Shown here one piece after another: positions 21,941-32,786 of a stretch of 64,000 nucleotides of DNA. The DNA is taken from NCBI GenBank assembly GCA_003988855.1, contig QYAI01000005.1:62001-126000 (forward strand), given 5' to 3'. The notes below the pieces were generated by a model. The model ran no database searches. It was not told the origin of the DNA and saw only the letters and a program-made list of their open reading frames with translations. Numbering within the stretch: the stretch's first letter is position 1; each line of letters begins with the position of its first letter. The translations under genes were made by a program, and so were the position numbers. Source of the stretch: Arachnopeziza araneosa. Lineage: Eukaryota > Ascomycota > Leotiomycetes > Helotiales > Arachnopezizaceae.

Positions 21941-24145
21941 GCATCTTCTTCAATCTTCATCACCTTACGATCTCAATGACTTTGACGGCCGGTTGGTAAT
22001 GGATTGGTGGAGGATGAATTACGGGGCTTACGATCATTTGCACTAATCAATATCGAGAGATCAGGAATTTTGGGACGCTTTTTAGCCTTGCTTACGATAG
22101 ATTCAATTCTCGTACATAATACTCGGATGTGGCTTGGTGAAGAAGCTGTATGGTAATCATGGCGTCGAGATCAGAGTATCAGAGTAGATCATAATAAGAA
22201 ATAATTTGCAACCCCATTCCACCTACAATTTTTTTCACATCTCCTTCCCCTATTCCTGTTCCAACAAGCTGAAAATACCTGCTTTCCTTGTGATGCCGAT
22301 ATCCGCATATATTGCTCCACGCATAAAATTCCTCATCAGGCACAATTTCATCTATTTCCCCGTAATCGCATCGTCTCTTCCCTGTATTTCCCTGCAGATG
22401 ACAAGTGACATGCATGCATATTGTCCTGTCGGTAAATGACCATCCCTTTTATCGTAAGCAGTGAACATCGTACCTATAACACCCCTCTTATGTACTCTAC
22501 GATGGGCATTCTCCACGGCACCTCCATCCTCTCTCTGATTCGCGTCCGTATCGTTTTGAATTAATGAAGCTCCTCGCTCTCTCAAGAACCTCGCCTCGAC
22601 TCAAGATACTCTCCGTCTTACGATTGAGCGCATTGGAGCTGGTAATCCTCCGGTGCACAGCCATCGGCATCCTTCCACCGGCCAGGACTCGGGGCAGGAG
22701 GAATGCTATTCTTGGCTTCTACTATATGCTCAGGATAGAAGGGATGGGGTCTCGTGCTATGGAGTTTCGAGTTTTTGGAGAGCGGAGTGGGTTGCTTTTT
22801 TGCTGCTGCTTGCTCTGGATCCAGGGGCTGGTGTCTCTTGACATTCAAAGAGTCATCTGCTTTGGAGTTTAAGTTTCTCTGTATCAATCGAGTTGTGAAG
22901 ACGGAGAGGTACCTACATCTTACTCCAGACCTGTTTCTATCTATTCCGTCGTCCAATCTGATCGACCTCTTCTGAATCCTCTCACACAACTTTCCACTCC
23001 CCATCTCCTACAACCCCCTAAAACCATTCTCACTACCCTCCGCTCGCTCCCGTTCCGCATTCCCCTCTCCAAACCCAAAGAAGCACTTCCAACTTTTCAA
23101 AATCAAGATACCCATCATCAGCGACGTATTCCAGACCTTGATATCCCACCCTAGGCATCTGAGCCCCGTCAAACCCGAACCGCACATCACGAACACTGCA
23201 GAGCGAGGCCGTGCAAGATTCATCACCATCACGCGTATATTCCTTTCCATGCTCATGATGGAACAAGGCCAATACACTGCAGGCTGCCAGTCTACCCTTT
23301 CTCCCATGCGAGACGGGATTGGCGTATAGACATAGGAGCTAATCCAAGAAGTATTCGTCATAGCGTTCGAAGGCTCCCGTGGTCTTCACCCCTGACAACA
23401 AATTCCTGAGTGAGAAGAGCAGTTCGTGTCTCGTAGCAGGTGGACACGAGAGGGTCAGCTAGTTGAGTCGTACATTTTGAGCAAGGCAGGAGATGCTACT
23501 GTAGTGCAAATTGCTCGTGTTACTCAAGGAAGCTGAGTGAGATGTGGTTGGCGTGGGTTTTTGAAGGTACGTAGAGCTGCGTGAATCCATACTTGTTGCT
23601 GGGTCCCAAGGAGAGGTTGATGAGGAGGTAAAATGTCGTGGATGGCTTTTTGTTGCGAGTTGAGGTGTCATGTTTGCTTGTGACGGTGGTAAGGATTTGT
23701 GTGTTCTGTAGAGCAGATGTCAGAAAGTAATTATCGGGAGAGAGAGTAAATTTCAAGAAAATAACTCTTCAAATGACTCAAAGAGGGAATCCCAAACCGA
23801 TAAATATTTCTTGTTTCACTGCGTTGCAAATCGACACCAAGAATCGTGAAGCTTGAATATCTCTAGCCAAGGTTTATCGTGTTTTCATTTCATTATCGTA
23901 CTCATTACCCACCGTTAAAATACAAACGATTTCGTGCCTTTCAAACTTCTTACAATTTGCCCTTGCCAATTTAACTAGGACATTTCCCCCTCCTAATAAA
24001 ATCTTCTACCTCGGCTTCTTTTTCCACTCCATGCTTAACTTTTAAATGCCTCCTTAAACTTCTCTCACTTTCTCTGTTGCGAATAATCAGCTTCCATATC
24101 TCTCGAATATCATTTAATTTCTAGAGAAGAAAGACTCGGGAGAAA
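21941..24145. other. Intergenic, no supported gene
   Basis: Many short overlapping open frames occur on both strands (for example around 22560-23360) but none has domain content or a consistent splice model. A minus-strand stretch at 23008-23361 has two overlapping frames of about 80-117 codons, which could be a decayed gene. The right 300 bp is A/T- and C/T-rich and is the 3' flank of the patatin gene. Confidence 0.45.
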
Positions 24146-25972
24146 TCAATAATCATACCTCATCATCTGACTCTTCAAACTGTGGCACCCTGCAAACACG
24201 CATCTATACTGCGTGCCGGTTGACACAATCTCCCAATACTCTTTTGTACTCCTCTCCCTCCTACTCATAACCAGAACTCTCGCTGCTCTACGTAAATCCT
24301 CTTGTACATCCGGGCGAGCAAGATACGCATTTGTAGTTTCAGTTATGAAGCGGAGGGTAGGCGAAGAGGCAGGATTGGTAGCAGAAGTTGTGGAAGACTT
24401 CCACTCGTCGAGACGAAGCTCGCCGAGACTCTTAGAGTTGTTGCGTTTATCTGAGGAAGCAGGGACGTTGAACCGGTAATATCTTGGCTCATCATCATCT
24501 CCTACACGGAGTCGGCTTTGCATGGTGGTGTGGACTCCTTCTCCATCTGAGGCGAGCTTCTTGGCTGCTCGGAGAAAGCCTGTATACCTGCTTACCCTTC
24601 CCTTTGAGAATCGAGACATCTTGGCCTCCCCAGTTCCAATGCTTATAAGTAATCCAACATATTTCTTCTCGTTGCCGTTCATCTGACATACCTCCTGGTA
24701 GATTTCTTGAGCAGGGTTGTTGCAACCGAATCCACCATCGAGAAATTTCTGGTCCTCGATTGTGATAGCATTAAAGAAGGTGGGTGCTGCTGAAGTGGCG
24801 CGAGCGACTTGCCAAATTGGGATACGATGCGCATAGCCCGGATTGCGCTCGGCAAGGTTGAGGACATTGCGTTTGGATTTGGGAACATGAGGGTGGTGAT
24901 CATACGAGCGGAAGAGATAGGGTGGTTCAGACGTAACGACGACTCCGTCTTCTACATTGCGGCTCATGTAAGACACTACTATTCTAGTTCCTATTTTAGC
25001 GTCCAGCCAAGTAACTGCGAAGATGACCTACGTCTTGCACATTCGCCGAGGCGAAGAGAAGAGATCCTGGCCCAGCAAGGGTGTCCGGCCAGTCTGTGAT
25101 GAAATCACACTCTTAACCACATCGACAACCCTTTGGGAGCTGTATTTGTCTCTTGGGAATGGGATTGGGCCTCGTATCGAGAAGATACGTGGGTGGCCGA
25201 AAATCTCTCCAGAGAGATTCTCGTATTGGCTGAGAGCATCGTCGATAGTCATTCGGAGTCGACTCAGCATAATGCTGATCAGTCTGGAAATTTTTAGCTT
25301 GTTGGCCAGCGAATAATGACTGATCTTACCCTCCAGTACTCGTACCTCCGATGTAATCGAAGTAATGACATGGTAGATATTGGTTTCGTATTTGTCGTTT
25401 CCGATGTTCTTCACCCTCTTCATGTGAAATTCCATTACCATTTTGAGTTCTGTGGGCATCGATGTTAAGTCGATCCAGTTCACGCCTTGCTCTAAAGCCA
25501 TCTAGCCATCCACCAAGTGACCTCCCACCAATCTCCTCGCGTCTTCTCTCATGGTCTTCCAAGGGATTGCGTTCACGAATGGGCTTTTCGTTGGGCGAGT
25601 AACTTGATGACGCTGATGGGTCTTCTTGTTCGATGGCAACTATCTGATCAATCAGGGCTCTTACGATAAGCAGGCTCGAATATCCACGTATCCCTCCTCC
25701 ATCTGTAGGTTGTTAGAACACGCTAACGTTGGGCTTCTATGTAACAAACCAAATGAAAGAATGAATTGAGATGCCCAAGGCGGTTCGACAAGTGACGAGG
25801 CGGTCGAGTCAACAGATTTAGTGCGTTTTAGTCGAGGGTTGTCGTCTGCTGGGAGTTGAGGGAAAGATTCGGCTGGGTCAGGGGCGGTGAGTGGTGTCAA
25901 AGGAATTCCGGAAGCACTACTTGACTGTCTGCTTTCAGCAGAGACAGATGAGCTGGACTGCTTCAAAGACAT
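24146..25972 (-). CDS. Patatin-like phospholipase
   Basis: 558-aa acyl hydrolase. Exons in reading order are 25972-25750, 25702-25330, 25274-25032 and 24983-24146, and all three introns restore the frame. Residues 1-65 are Ser/Pro-rich. The catalytic domain starts with SFDGGGIRGYSSL (the glycine-rich oxyanion loop, split by intron 1). A variable insert follows, then YIGGTSTGG, the GxSxG nucleophile-serine motif at the end of exon 2. The catalytic Asp is in LDGGFGCNNPAQEIYQEV in the last exon, so the Ser-Asp dyad is complete. It also carries the RATSAAPTFF motif typical of the family. The C-terminal 150 residues are charged and helical. Fungal proteins of this class hydrolyse phospholipids or galactolipids in the cytosol. 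No signal peptide is seen. Confidence 0.9.
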
Positions 25973-26809
25973 GTGTTTTAATCTCAGTGAACTTCAACAC
26001 TAGGCGAAAGATTGACAACAATCACTTGGCTAGAGAGAGAAACCAATTGGTTAAGTATGAAGACAGGCCGCTTCACCGGCATGGACGGCGAGGCTCTGAA
26101 GCACGTTCTCAACCCCTCATCCAGCTCCAATCTCTCCTCAAGAATCCTCCAAAGCCACCACAGTGACCGGCTTGACCGAATGAACTGGATCGTCCCACAA
26201 TACTACACTGCTCGCTCCCGTCTGTAAAATACAGCATGCGAGCGCTCGTGATGATTGGCTGCTCCAGTGCCCATGCTGGACGGACGCCTGGTGCAAAAGG
26301 TGACATTTTCCCTTTTACTCGGCTCAGCGTTACACAAAAAACGCCAAATCCAACGCTGAGCAGTAGTGTGGCCGCATCTAGTCAGCCTTCTTAGCCAATG
26401 ACCAACCTTCGCTTTCTGAGCCGAAGATGATCCATTGACCTTTCGTAGAGCTGCTGCCACGTCAGACATGCTTCATGCCGACCATCAGCTGCAGCCTCCA
26501 GGACTTTTGAGGAAAAAAAAATGACAGCCTAAGACAATGGCAAATTTGAAATTTTGGTAACATAATTGGGAATGTGGACCTCGAAATGTGCCCGGTCTGT
26601 AACAGCACATAAATTTTGGAGGGTCTGGCTGTGACTGACCGACACTCGTGTCATCGTGAATAACGTCGATGTGCTTTCGGAAAACCTTTATCTGCAGGTC
26701 CTTGCCACCATTTTTCGATCCTCCAAGATTACAACCCTTTGAAAACATCCCCACCTGGTGACCACACAAGCCTTCGTCACAAGTACAGTCGCATCAACAC
26801 TCATTGACA
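25973..26809. other. Divergent intergenic region
   Basis: Shared upstream region of the minus-strand patatin gene and the plus-strand 120-aa gene. No gene or clear element seen. Confidence 0.5.
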
Positions 26810-27221
26810 ATGAAGAAATGGGTTTCGAACCGTTCCAAACTGGAGACAAAGACGATCGGCTCCACGGCATCCATCGTTCGCTGGGATGCCGATATCGCTG
26901 TGGTATTTGATCCAACCGAGAAGAAATTTTACAAAGACAGCGTCGAGAAATTGAACCAAGAGAGTAAGCACAATACTTTGAACGTCGCTGAACATTCATT
27001 GACCCTGTACAGAAGAAAAAGAGCCATTCCAGATGGTTGAGATACCCAAGGTTGAAAGATTTTTTGATTGCTATGTTACAGCCAGTAACACAGAGGACAA
27101 GGAAAAGGTCTTTCTTGGAAAGATTGATCTCTCTAAACTCGGAAACACGATCAATATCCATCGTGCTCGGGGCAATATAACACATTTGTATATCATGGGG
27201 GAGGTTGAGGTCCCCTATTGA
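26810..27221 (+). CDS. Small protein of unknown function (120 aa)
   Basis: Exons 26810-26963 and 27013-27221 encode 120 aa. The intron (GTAAGC...ACAG) joins in frame. The protein is mostly beta-strand-like and charged, with TASIVRWDADIAVVFDPTEKKF near the N-terminus, then RFFDCYVTAS, VFLGKIDLSKLG and a final YIMGEVEVP strand. No signal peptide or membrane segment. No family recognised. The splice model and the smooth strand pattern argue that it is real, but a longer open frame (26688-27473) lies opposite. Amino-acid composition and the intron favour the plus strand. Confidence 0.55.
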
Positions 27222-28392
27222 AGTATGTTGGCGGGGCAGTCTTCCAGAATTTGGGTTCCCTCGTAGAGCCCGGGATCTTGTGTAAGAATGCAATGGTCTC
27301 CCACTTTGATCATCGCGCGGTATAAGCATGAAGGGATGCAATTGAAGGGACCTGCAGGACGAGGAAGTTGGATTTGGAAGCTGGGAAGGAGGACGTTTGG
27401 TGGACGTGAGTTGGAATGGAGGTTGAGCAGGTAGAATTGAAGCATTGGTTCCCACAGAAGAAATCTCCTTCAATATTGCGGCGATCTGACAGAAAAGTCG
27501 TTATTCGAGAGGACAAAGATAGCGAAGAGTATTTGGATGTGTTGAAGGTTGAATTAGAGTAAAGGCTGGACCAGTCAAGACAGTGTGCGCCGCACTAAAG
27601 TCTTAGGGCATTTTAGAGCATTTTAGCGTCCAGTCACTGGAGGGAGTCGAGAATCGGTTTGGGGAACATGGAGAATCATATCTGCTTTTAAAAATGAATA
27701 GGTCCTATCGTATGCTTTCTAATTTTGCTTTCCAAGTTCCAAAGCCATCAGCCATTGGTGATCATCCGCAACTAGCCTCTCAAGGAAAGTGTTACTTGAG
27801 GAGGGATTGTCTCTTTATGCTCATATCAGTAACTTGATTTTACTTTTTCTTGTCTATATGTGATCATTTTCTTGAGAGGTTCGAGAGGATAATACAAGAT
27901 TTCAAGTCTTTGATGTAAAATGAAAATAGAACTGTAAATTATACCTCTATTTGTCTTTGATAGAAGACCTGTTACAATCTCGCGTTACAGAAGGTATTAC
28001 CAAGATTGATAGCTATAAATTTGAGAGCTATCATTTCTTCTTCGCTTAGCCTACAAATTATCTCGTCGTTCATCTCTCTGTTTCTTCGGATATGATTGCC
28101 CATTTTCCATTCAGAGTAGCCGTTCTAGGTTAAGACTTTGTCGGCATACAGGTTATCCAGACGGTCTTACGAACAGTGAGGATGGTTCGGAAGATGTTGC
28201 GCTGCGGTAGCTCCACGGCACAGCGCCTTTTTGCCAGAATGCAACGGCGGGACAGTTTGATAGAGAAACCGAAGGATTGAAGTCTCGTATTCCTCTTATT
28301 ACAAACTGGACTTCCGGTTCATAACTGCATCACACTTAAATCAAAACTATGGAGATGATTCACTGTTGATCTTGTCAAGAGCTTCAACGAAA
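27222..28392. other. Intergenic, no supported gene
   Basis: Nothing gene-like beyond short frames. A/T content rises from about 27650 onward. Confidence 0.55.
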
Positions 28393-28833
28393 ATGCGCTT
28401 CTCGCTTCCCGCCCTCCTCGTCCTCTCCATATCCCCTCTCACTCTCGCAGAAACGGTAGTCGCTTGCCTCGATTTCACCGGCTTCGTCGGCACGCCCAGC
28501 TCCGATGGAAGCTTCACCGTGACTGGCACGTTCCGCTCAGCTACCGATGCCTCCAACGTCGCTACTCTCCAAGAAGTATGCAGCGTTGACGAAGTGTTTC
28601 AGTCTTCGCAGATTGGTCTCAAACTAACCTGCGTCACGGGATACACGGGCATCTTTCTCTGGGGTTTGAGTACCTTGCAGATTCTGGCGTATACGACACC
28701 GACAATTCCTATATATGAAGACGTGGCGGATAATGCATTTTACTTGACTGCAACGGCGCAGGCGGACGGGACCACCTACTCAGGGAAATTTGGCTGTGAT
28801 GGAAAGCCAGATACTGTGACGGCTTGGTTTTAA
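28393..28833 (+). CDS. Small secreted protein (146 aa), effector-like
   Basis: Single-exon 146-aa protein with a clear signal peptide (residues 1-19, MRFSLPALLVLSISPLTLA). The mature part has four cysteines (in VVACLDF, LQEVCSV, LKLTCVT and KFGCDGK), enough for two disulphides, and alternating strand-like segments ending in VTAWF. Starting at 28393 puts the signal peptide at the N-terminus; the in-frame upstream extension to 28366 adds no conserved sequence. No family recognised. Size, secretion and Cys content fit a candidate apoplastic effector or small wall protein, but this is inference. Confidence 0.75.
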   Translation: MRFSLPALLVLSISPLTLAETVVACLDFTGFVGTPSSDGSFTVTGTFRSATDASNVATLQEVCSVDEVFQSSQIGLKLTCVTGYTGIFLWGLSTLQILAYTTPTIPIYEDVADNAFYLTATAQADGTTYSGKFGCDGKPDTVTAWF

Positions 28834-29954
28834 AGAGTGATTGGAGTCTTCGGAGCAATGAAATGGAAACTGAGAATAGAGGATATCTCCTCCTCATACC
28901 GAGATGCTCAACTCGTGGCAGATACTCAACTCCTGCCGTTCATATCACTCTCTTAGTGCCCAATGGCATCAACAACAAGAGAAGAAAGATGCAGCATTGC
29001 AAAGAATATTAACCTCCATTGTGACCTGAGGCGTTATTAAAGGGAGTGTGCTATTTGGACTGAGTTGATTAAACGAAATAATAGACAAATAAGATGTATC
29101 ACCAGTCGTTTTCCTTTACAAATTGTGTAATGATGACACGAGACCTTTAGCTTTAAGAGATGATTTTCTCAATCGAACTTCCTACTGATATGTGCACATT
29201 TGAATGTCGATAAACGATTGTCGCGGTGAATTGACATCCGGAGAGCGACTTGGCAGAACGAGGAGCGCAGAGACCACAGAGACCGCGAAGTGCAACAAAA
29301 CATTTCATAGCTCAGAATCTATCAACCCCGACATTCACCACAAATTTCCATAAATATATAGGGGAAATGCGATCTCCGTCCTGTCCTTTCTGCGGGTTGT
29401 AGCTTCTCGTGCGGCGTGCCATGATGAGCTCTCGCGCGTCTTTGAGCCTCTCCCTCCTCGTCCCACAAGAGCGAAGCCAAGGCGATGATCACGACAATCG
29501 CGTCACATGATAGATCGGACACAAATACCACATCGTAAACTCAACACTGACGGTTAAACTCTCCGATTTAGGCATAGGCTCGGGCCGGAATTTCCTCCCG
29601 CCACCAAGCTTTCGAAGGGTTATCAACCTTCCATCAACAGCCTCAAAATCCATGCCTACGTGGAGGCGAAGGGGCGGTCCTCAATCGCTACCGCGATGAG
29701 GGAAGAGTTCCCTCATAAGTGGTGGCGGGCGGATCCGTCCAGTGCGATTGCTCAATTCCACATCAATGATCAACAGAGTCCAATTAGCGTTGACACGGAA
29801 AGGCGCAGAGTCAAGCGTCAAAGACCCCACCCTTGCATTCTATTGTAGACATAAAACCTTTTTTCCTTCACATTTCATTCCTCAGTATGTATACGCGAGT
29901 TTTCTGCGACTGCTTATCAGAGAGAGAAGAGGAAGCGAACCTCAGACTTATACC
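28834..29954. other. Intergenic, upstream of the MFS gene
   Basis: No gene supported. It contains the 3' flank of the small secreted protein gene and the MFS promoter. Confidence 0.55.
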
Positions 29955-31405
29955 ATGTCCTCTCCAGAGATGAAGAAGGATAGAGGGGAAGTGGAGGAAG
30001 TTTCACAGTCCGAAAAGAACGAGGTTCCCGCTGGAGAGTCTCAAGATGAGAAATCATCTAGAAAGAACTCTCCCAATTCGACCGATTCAAGCGAGTTGGA
30101 AGAGGGCTTGGCGACACTGGAATCAATACCTCTCCAGGTAATTCCTGACCACGTCTATCCGGAAGGAGGAAAACAAGCATGGCTCGTAGTCTTCGGATCA
30201 TGGTGCTGCTTGTTTGCTGGACTAGGAGTAATCAATACCTTTGGAGCATTCCAGTCCTACATCTCAACACATCAATTATCAAACTATTCTTCCGGATCGG
30301 TTGGCTGGATATTTGGCGTCTACTCATTCTTGACATTTTTCTGTGGAATCTATATTGGACCAATCTTTGACGTGTATGGCCCTCGCTGGCTCATTATACC
30401 TGGGAGTGCTTGTGTAATACTGAGTATGTTCTTGCTAGGCGTTTGTGAAGGTCAGTTCCTGGGCAGTCTCATTCTTGCACGTGCTGACAAAGTTCAGAAT
30501 ATTGGCATTTCATGCTAGCGTTTGGTGTTGTAGGCGGTATTGGGAGTGCTTTAACTTTCACTCCAGCTATCGCAGTGGTTGGTCACTACTTCAACCGTGG
30601 CCGCGGGAACGCCACAGGAATAGCTGCAACAGGAGGCGCGTTCGGCGGTATCGTCTTCCCGCTGATGCTCCAGTCCTTGATCCCACAAATTAGCTGGGCT
30701 TGGTCCACTCGAATCATCGGCTTCATTTGCATCTTCCTCAGTGGCATTGCGATTTTACTCATGAAAGCCAACCTGCCACCGTCAAATCGAGCCACCTCAC
30801 CCCACCCAGATTTCAAGATCCTAAAGCAGCCCGCATTCGCCGTCGTCGTTGTTGCCGTCTTCTTGATCGAATGGGCCGTCTTCATTCCCATCACCTACAT
30901 CAGCAGTTATGCTCTCGAAAAAGGTTTCAACACATCCCTCGCATACCAAGTCCTCCCGCTTCTCAACGCTGGTTCCGTTATTGGGCGTTGGCTACCTGGC
31001 TTCTATTCCGACATCATCGGCCGTTTCAACACGGCACTGCTCTTCCTACTCTTCACCGTCTTCCTGAATTTCGCCATCTGGCTTCCTTTTGGCGGCCATA
31101 CTAGCGGCCTGGTCCTATTCTCTGTTCTTTTCGGCATTGCGAGCGGCAGCAACATCTCCTTGACTCCAGTCTGTGTGGGACAACTGTGCGAGACAAAGGA
31201 TTATGGGAGGTATTATGCTACATGCTACACCATTGTCAGTGCGGCATCTTTAACAGGGGTTCCCATAGCGGGCGAAATCCTGCAGAGGTGTGGAGGACAT
31301 TATTGGGGGCTCATTGTGTTTACCGGATGTTGTTATATTGGTGCATTTACCGCGCTGGGTGTAGCGAGGGGACTAGGTGGCGGTTGGACTACGAAGATTT
31401 ATTGA
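29955..31405 (+). CDS. MFS transporter, monocarboxylate-permease-like
   Basis: 467-aa plasma-membrane-type transporter. Exons are 29955-30450 and 30498-31405. Residues 1-70 are a charged, Ser/Glu-rich cytosolic tail. The protein then has the 12-helix major-facilitator layout of the fungal monocarboxylate-transporter-like group: PEGGKQAWLVVFGSW at the first helix, GVINTFGAFQSYIS, a GPIFDVYGPR loop 2-3 motif, GGIGSALTFTPAIAVVGHYF, and NRGRGNATGIAATGGAFGGIVFP in helix 5. The second half opens with LKQPAFAVVVVAVFL and has the GRWLPGFYSDIIGRFN loop. The intron is 30451-30497 with a CTGAC branch. Start ATG has a strong TACCATG context. Substrate cannot be inferred; short-chain carboxylates or related anions are typical of the group. 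Confidence 0.9.
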
Positions 31406-31776
31406 TGAGGTAATAGGGCGTATATAATTTAGAACCCAAGTACTTCTCTATCATTCCCAAGATTTAGGCTGCGCGAACGAGGTGCTCCAGAGGCAATTGC
31501 AGATTCACTCAAGAGACTTGGGCTCTCTATGAAAATGGCGAGTCAACCATTGGCGAAGAGGCGGCTAAGAGCACCGAAGAGCCACAAGACTTCAGCAGCA
31601 GGATGATGATGCCGAAAAGTCACAAGCATTTGACTCCGAGGAATATTGAACTACGGCTGTGTATCTAAACTACATTGGCATGTAACATCATAAAGTTAAA
31701 GACTTGAAAAATGGTTTCCGTACGGTTCTTTGTATGTTATCGTATATATACAATCATCCTGAGGATTTCTCACTCT
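31406..31776. other. Convergent 3' intergenic region
   Basis: 3' regions of the MFS gene and the minus-strand proline-rich gene. No gene seen. Confidence 0.6.
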
Positions 31777-32786
31777 TTATAGTTTCTTCTTCCCCACTTC
31801 CAAGAAATAGAGCTGCAACAGGATGCTGGCTGTTCTTGGAATAGCACTTGGAGTCAGTTTGCACCAGTGATCCCTATTTTTAGTTAGCATTGTCTTGTCC
31901 TAACCAGCATTCTATTGCTAAGCTTTGGGAGTACTCACATCAGCATATGTATAATTTTCATAGCCCCATCAATCGGCCCAGCCTTCGACCCCCCAAACCC
32001 TACAAACTCGTCCAGTCCATATTCCCATTTCCCTTTCCCAGTATTCCAGCCTTTCCCAATGTTACTCAACCCTTTGAATCCAAAACTTTTGATGCCCAAC
32101 CCCTTGCCAAGAGCTCCTGCAATCTTCCCAACTCCTTTCACGAACCCAGCAGCCGCTACGATCGGTAGAAACGACAACAATCCCGCCTTGATGGGATTCG
32201 CAGTCGCCCACTCCATCAACCCGCTCAACCACTCTCGGAATTTATTCAGCATCCGACGCAAGAACCCCGGCCGCGGCTGAGGGCGAGATGCGCTATATGG
32301 AGAAGGAATGCGATTCGTAGGGGAGAAATATATAGGTTTCGGGGAGCCGGGACTCCCTGCTCGTGAACGAGGGGATACCGGACGAGATGATTTTGATTTT
32401 TTCCTCTCCGTCGCAGGTTGTTGAGGAGGAGGAGGAGGAGGAGGATAGTATGGGATTTGTTCCGCCGCCGAGTCATATCCGTATTGCACTCCGCCCATGG
32501 GTCGATACGATGTCGTTTGAATTCGGATTGGGGATGATTGGCGTCGAGGTGGAAGTTGATAGCTGGTTCCGTTCACGCCTGGAGGAGCGGGTTTGGATCC
32601 ATTGTCCCAGTGTTTTGGGGAGGATGGCGCTGAAAACCCTTCTTTCCAATAGGACTCTTGAGCGGGCATTTTGGACTCCGGAGTAAAGGGACGGTAAGCT
32701 TGTGGCTCTGTCTGTGAAGGCATTTCCTGCTGTGACTGATATTGCTTTGGCGAGGAGGTTGGCGGGGGTGTCGGGTATGTGGACAT
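31777..32786 (-). CDS. Proline-rich protein of unknown function
   Basis: 314-aa protein. Exon 1 is 32786-31939 and exon 2 is 31873-31777, joined across a 65-nt intron with a CTAACTAAAAATAG 3' end. Residues 1-170 are disordered and rich in Pro/Ser/Gln, with a poly-Pro run (about 116-123) and SPRSRAGSPGSP. Then comes an amphipathic/hydrophobic stretch around LRRMLNKFREWLSGLMEW and NPIKAGLLSFLPIVAAAGF, followed by a Gly/Lys-rich segment (GVGKIAGALGKGLGIKSFGFKGL). The short exon 2 adds a hydrophobic, Leu-rich C-terminus ending GKKKL. No domain recognised. The single hydrophobic segment could be a membrane anchor. Exon 2 is inferred from the splice signals; without it the frame stops 1 codon after the donor. 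Confidence 0.65.

Noticed and set aside
26688..27473. 261-codon minus frame as a gene
   Set aside because: Opposes a better-supported spliced plus gene; no recognisable domain.
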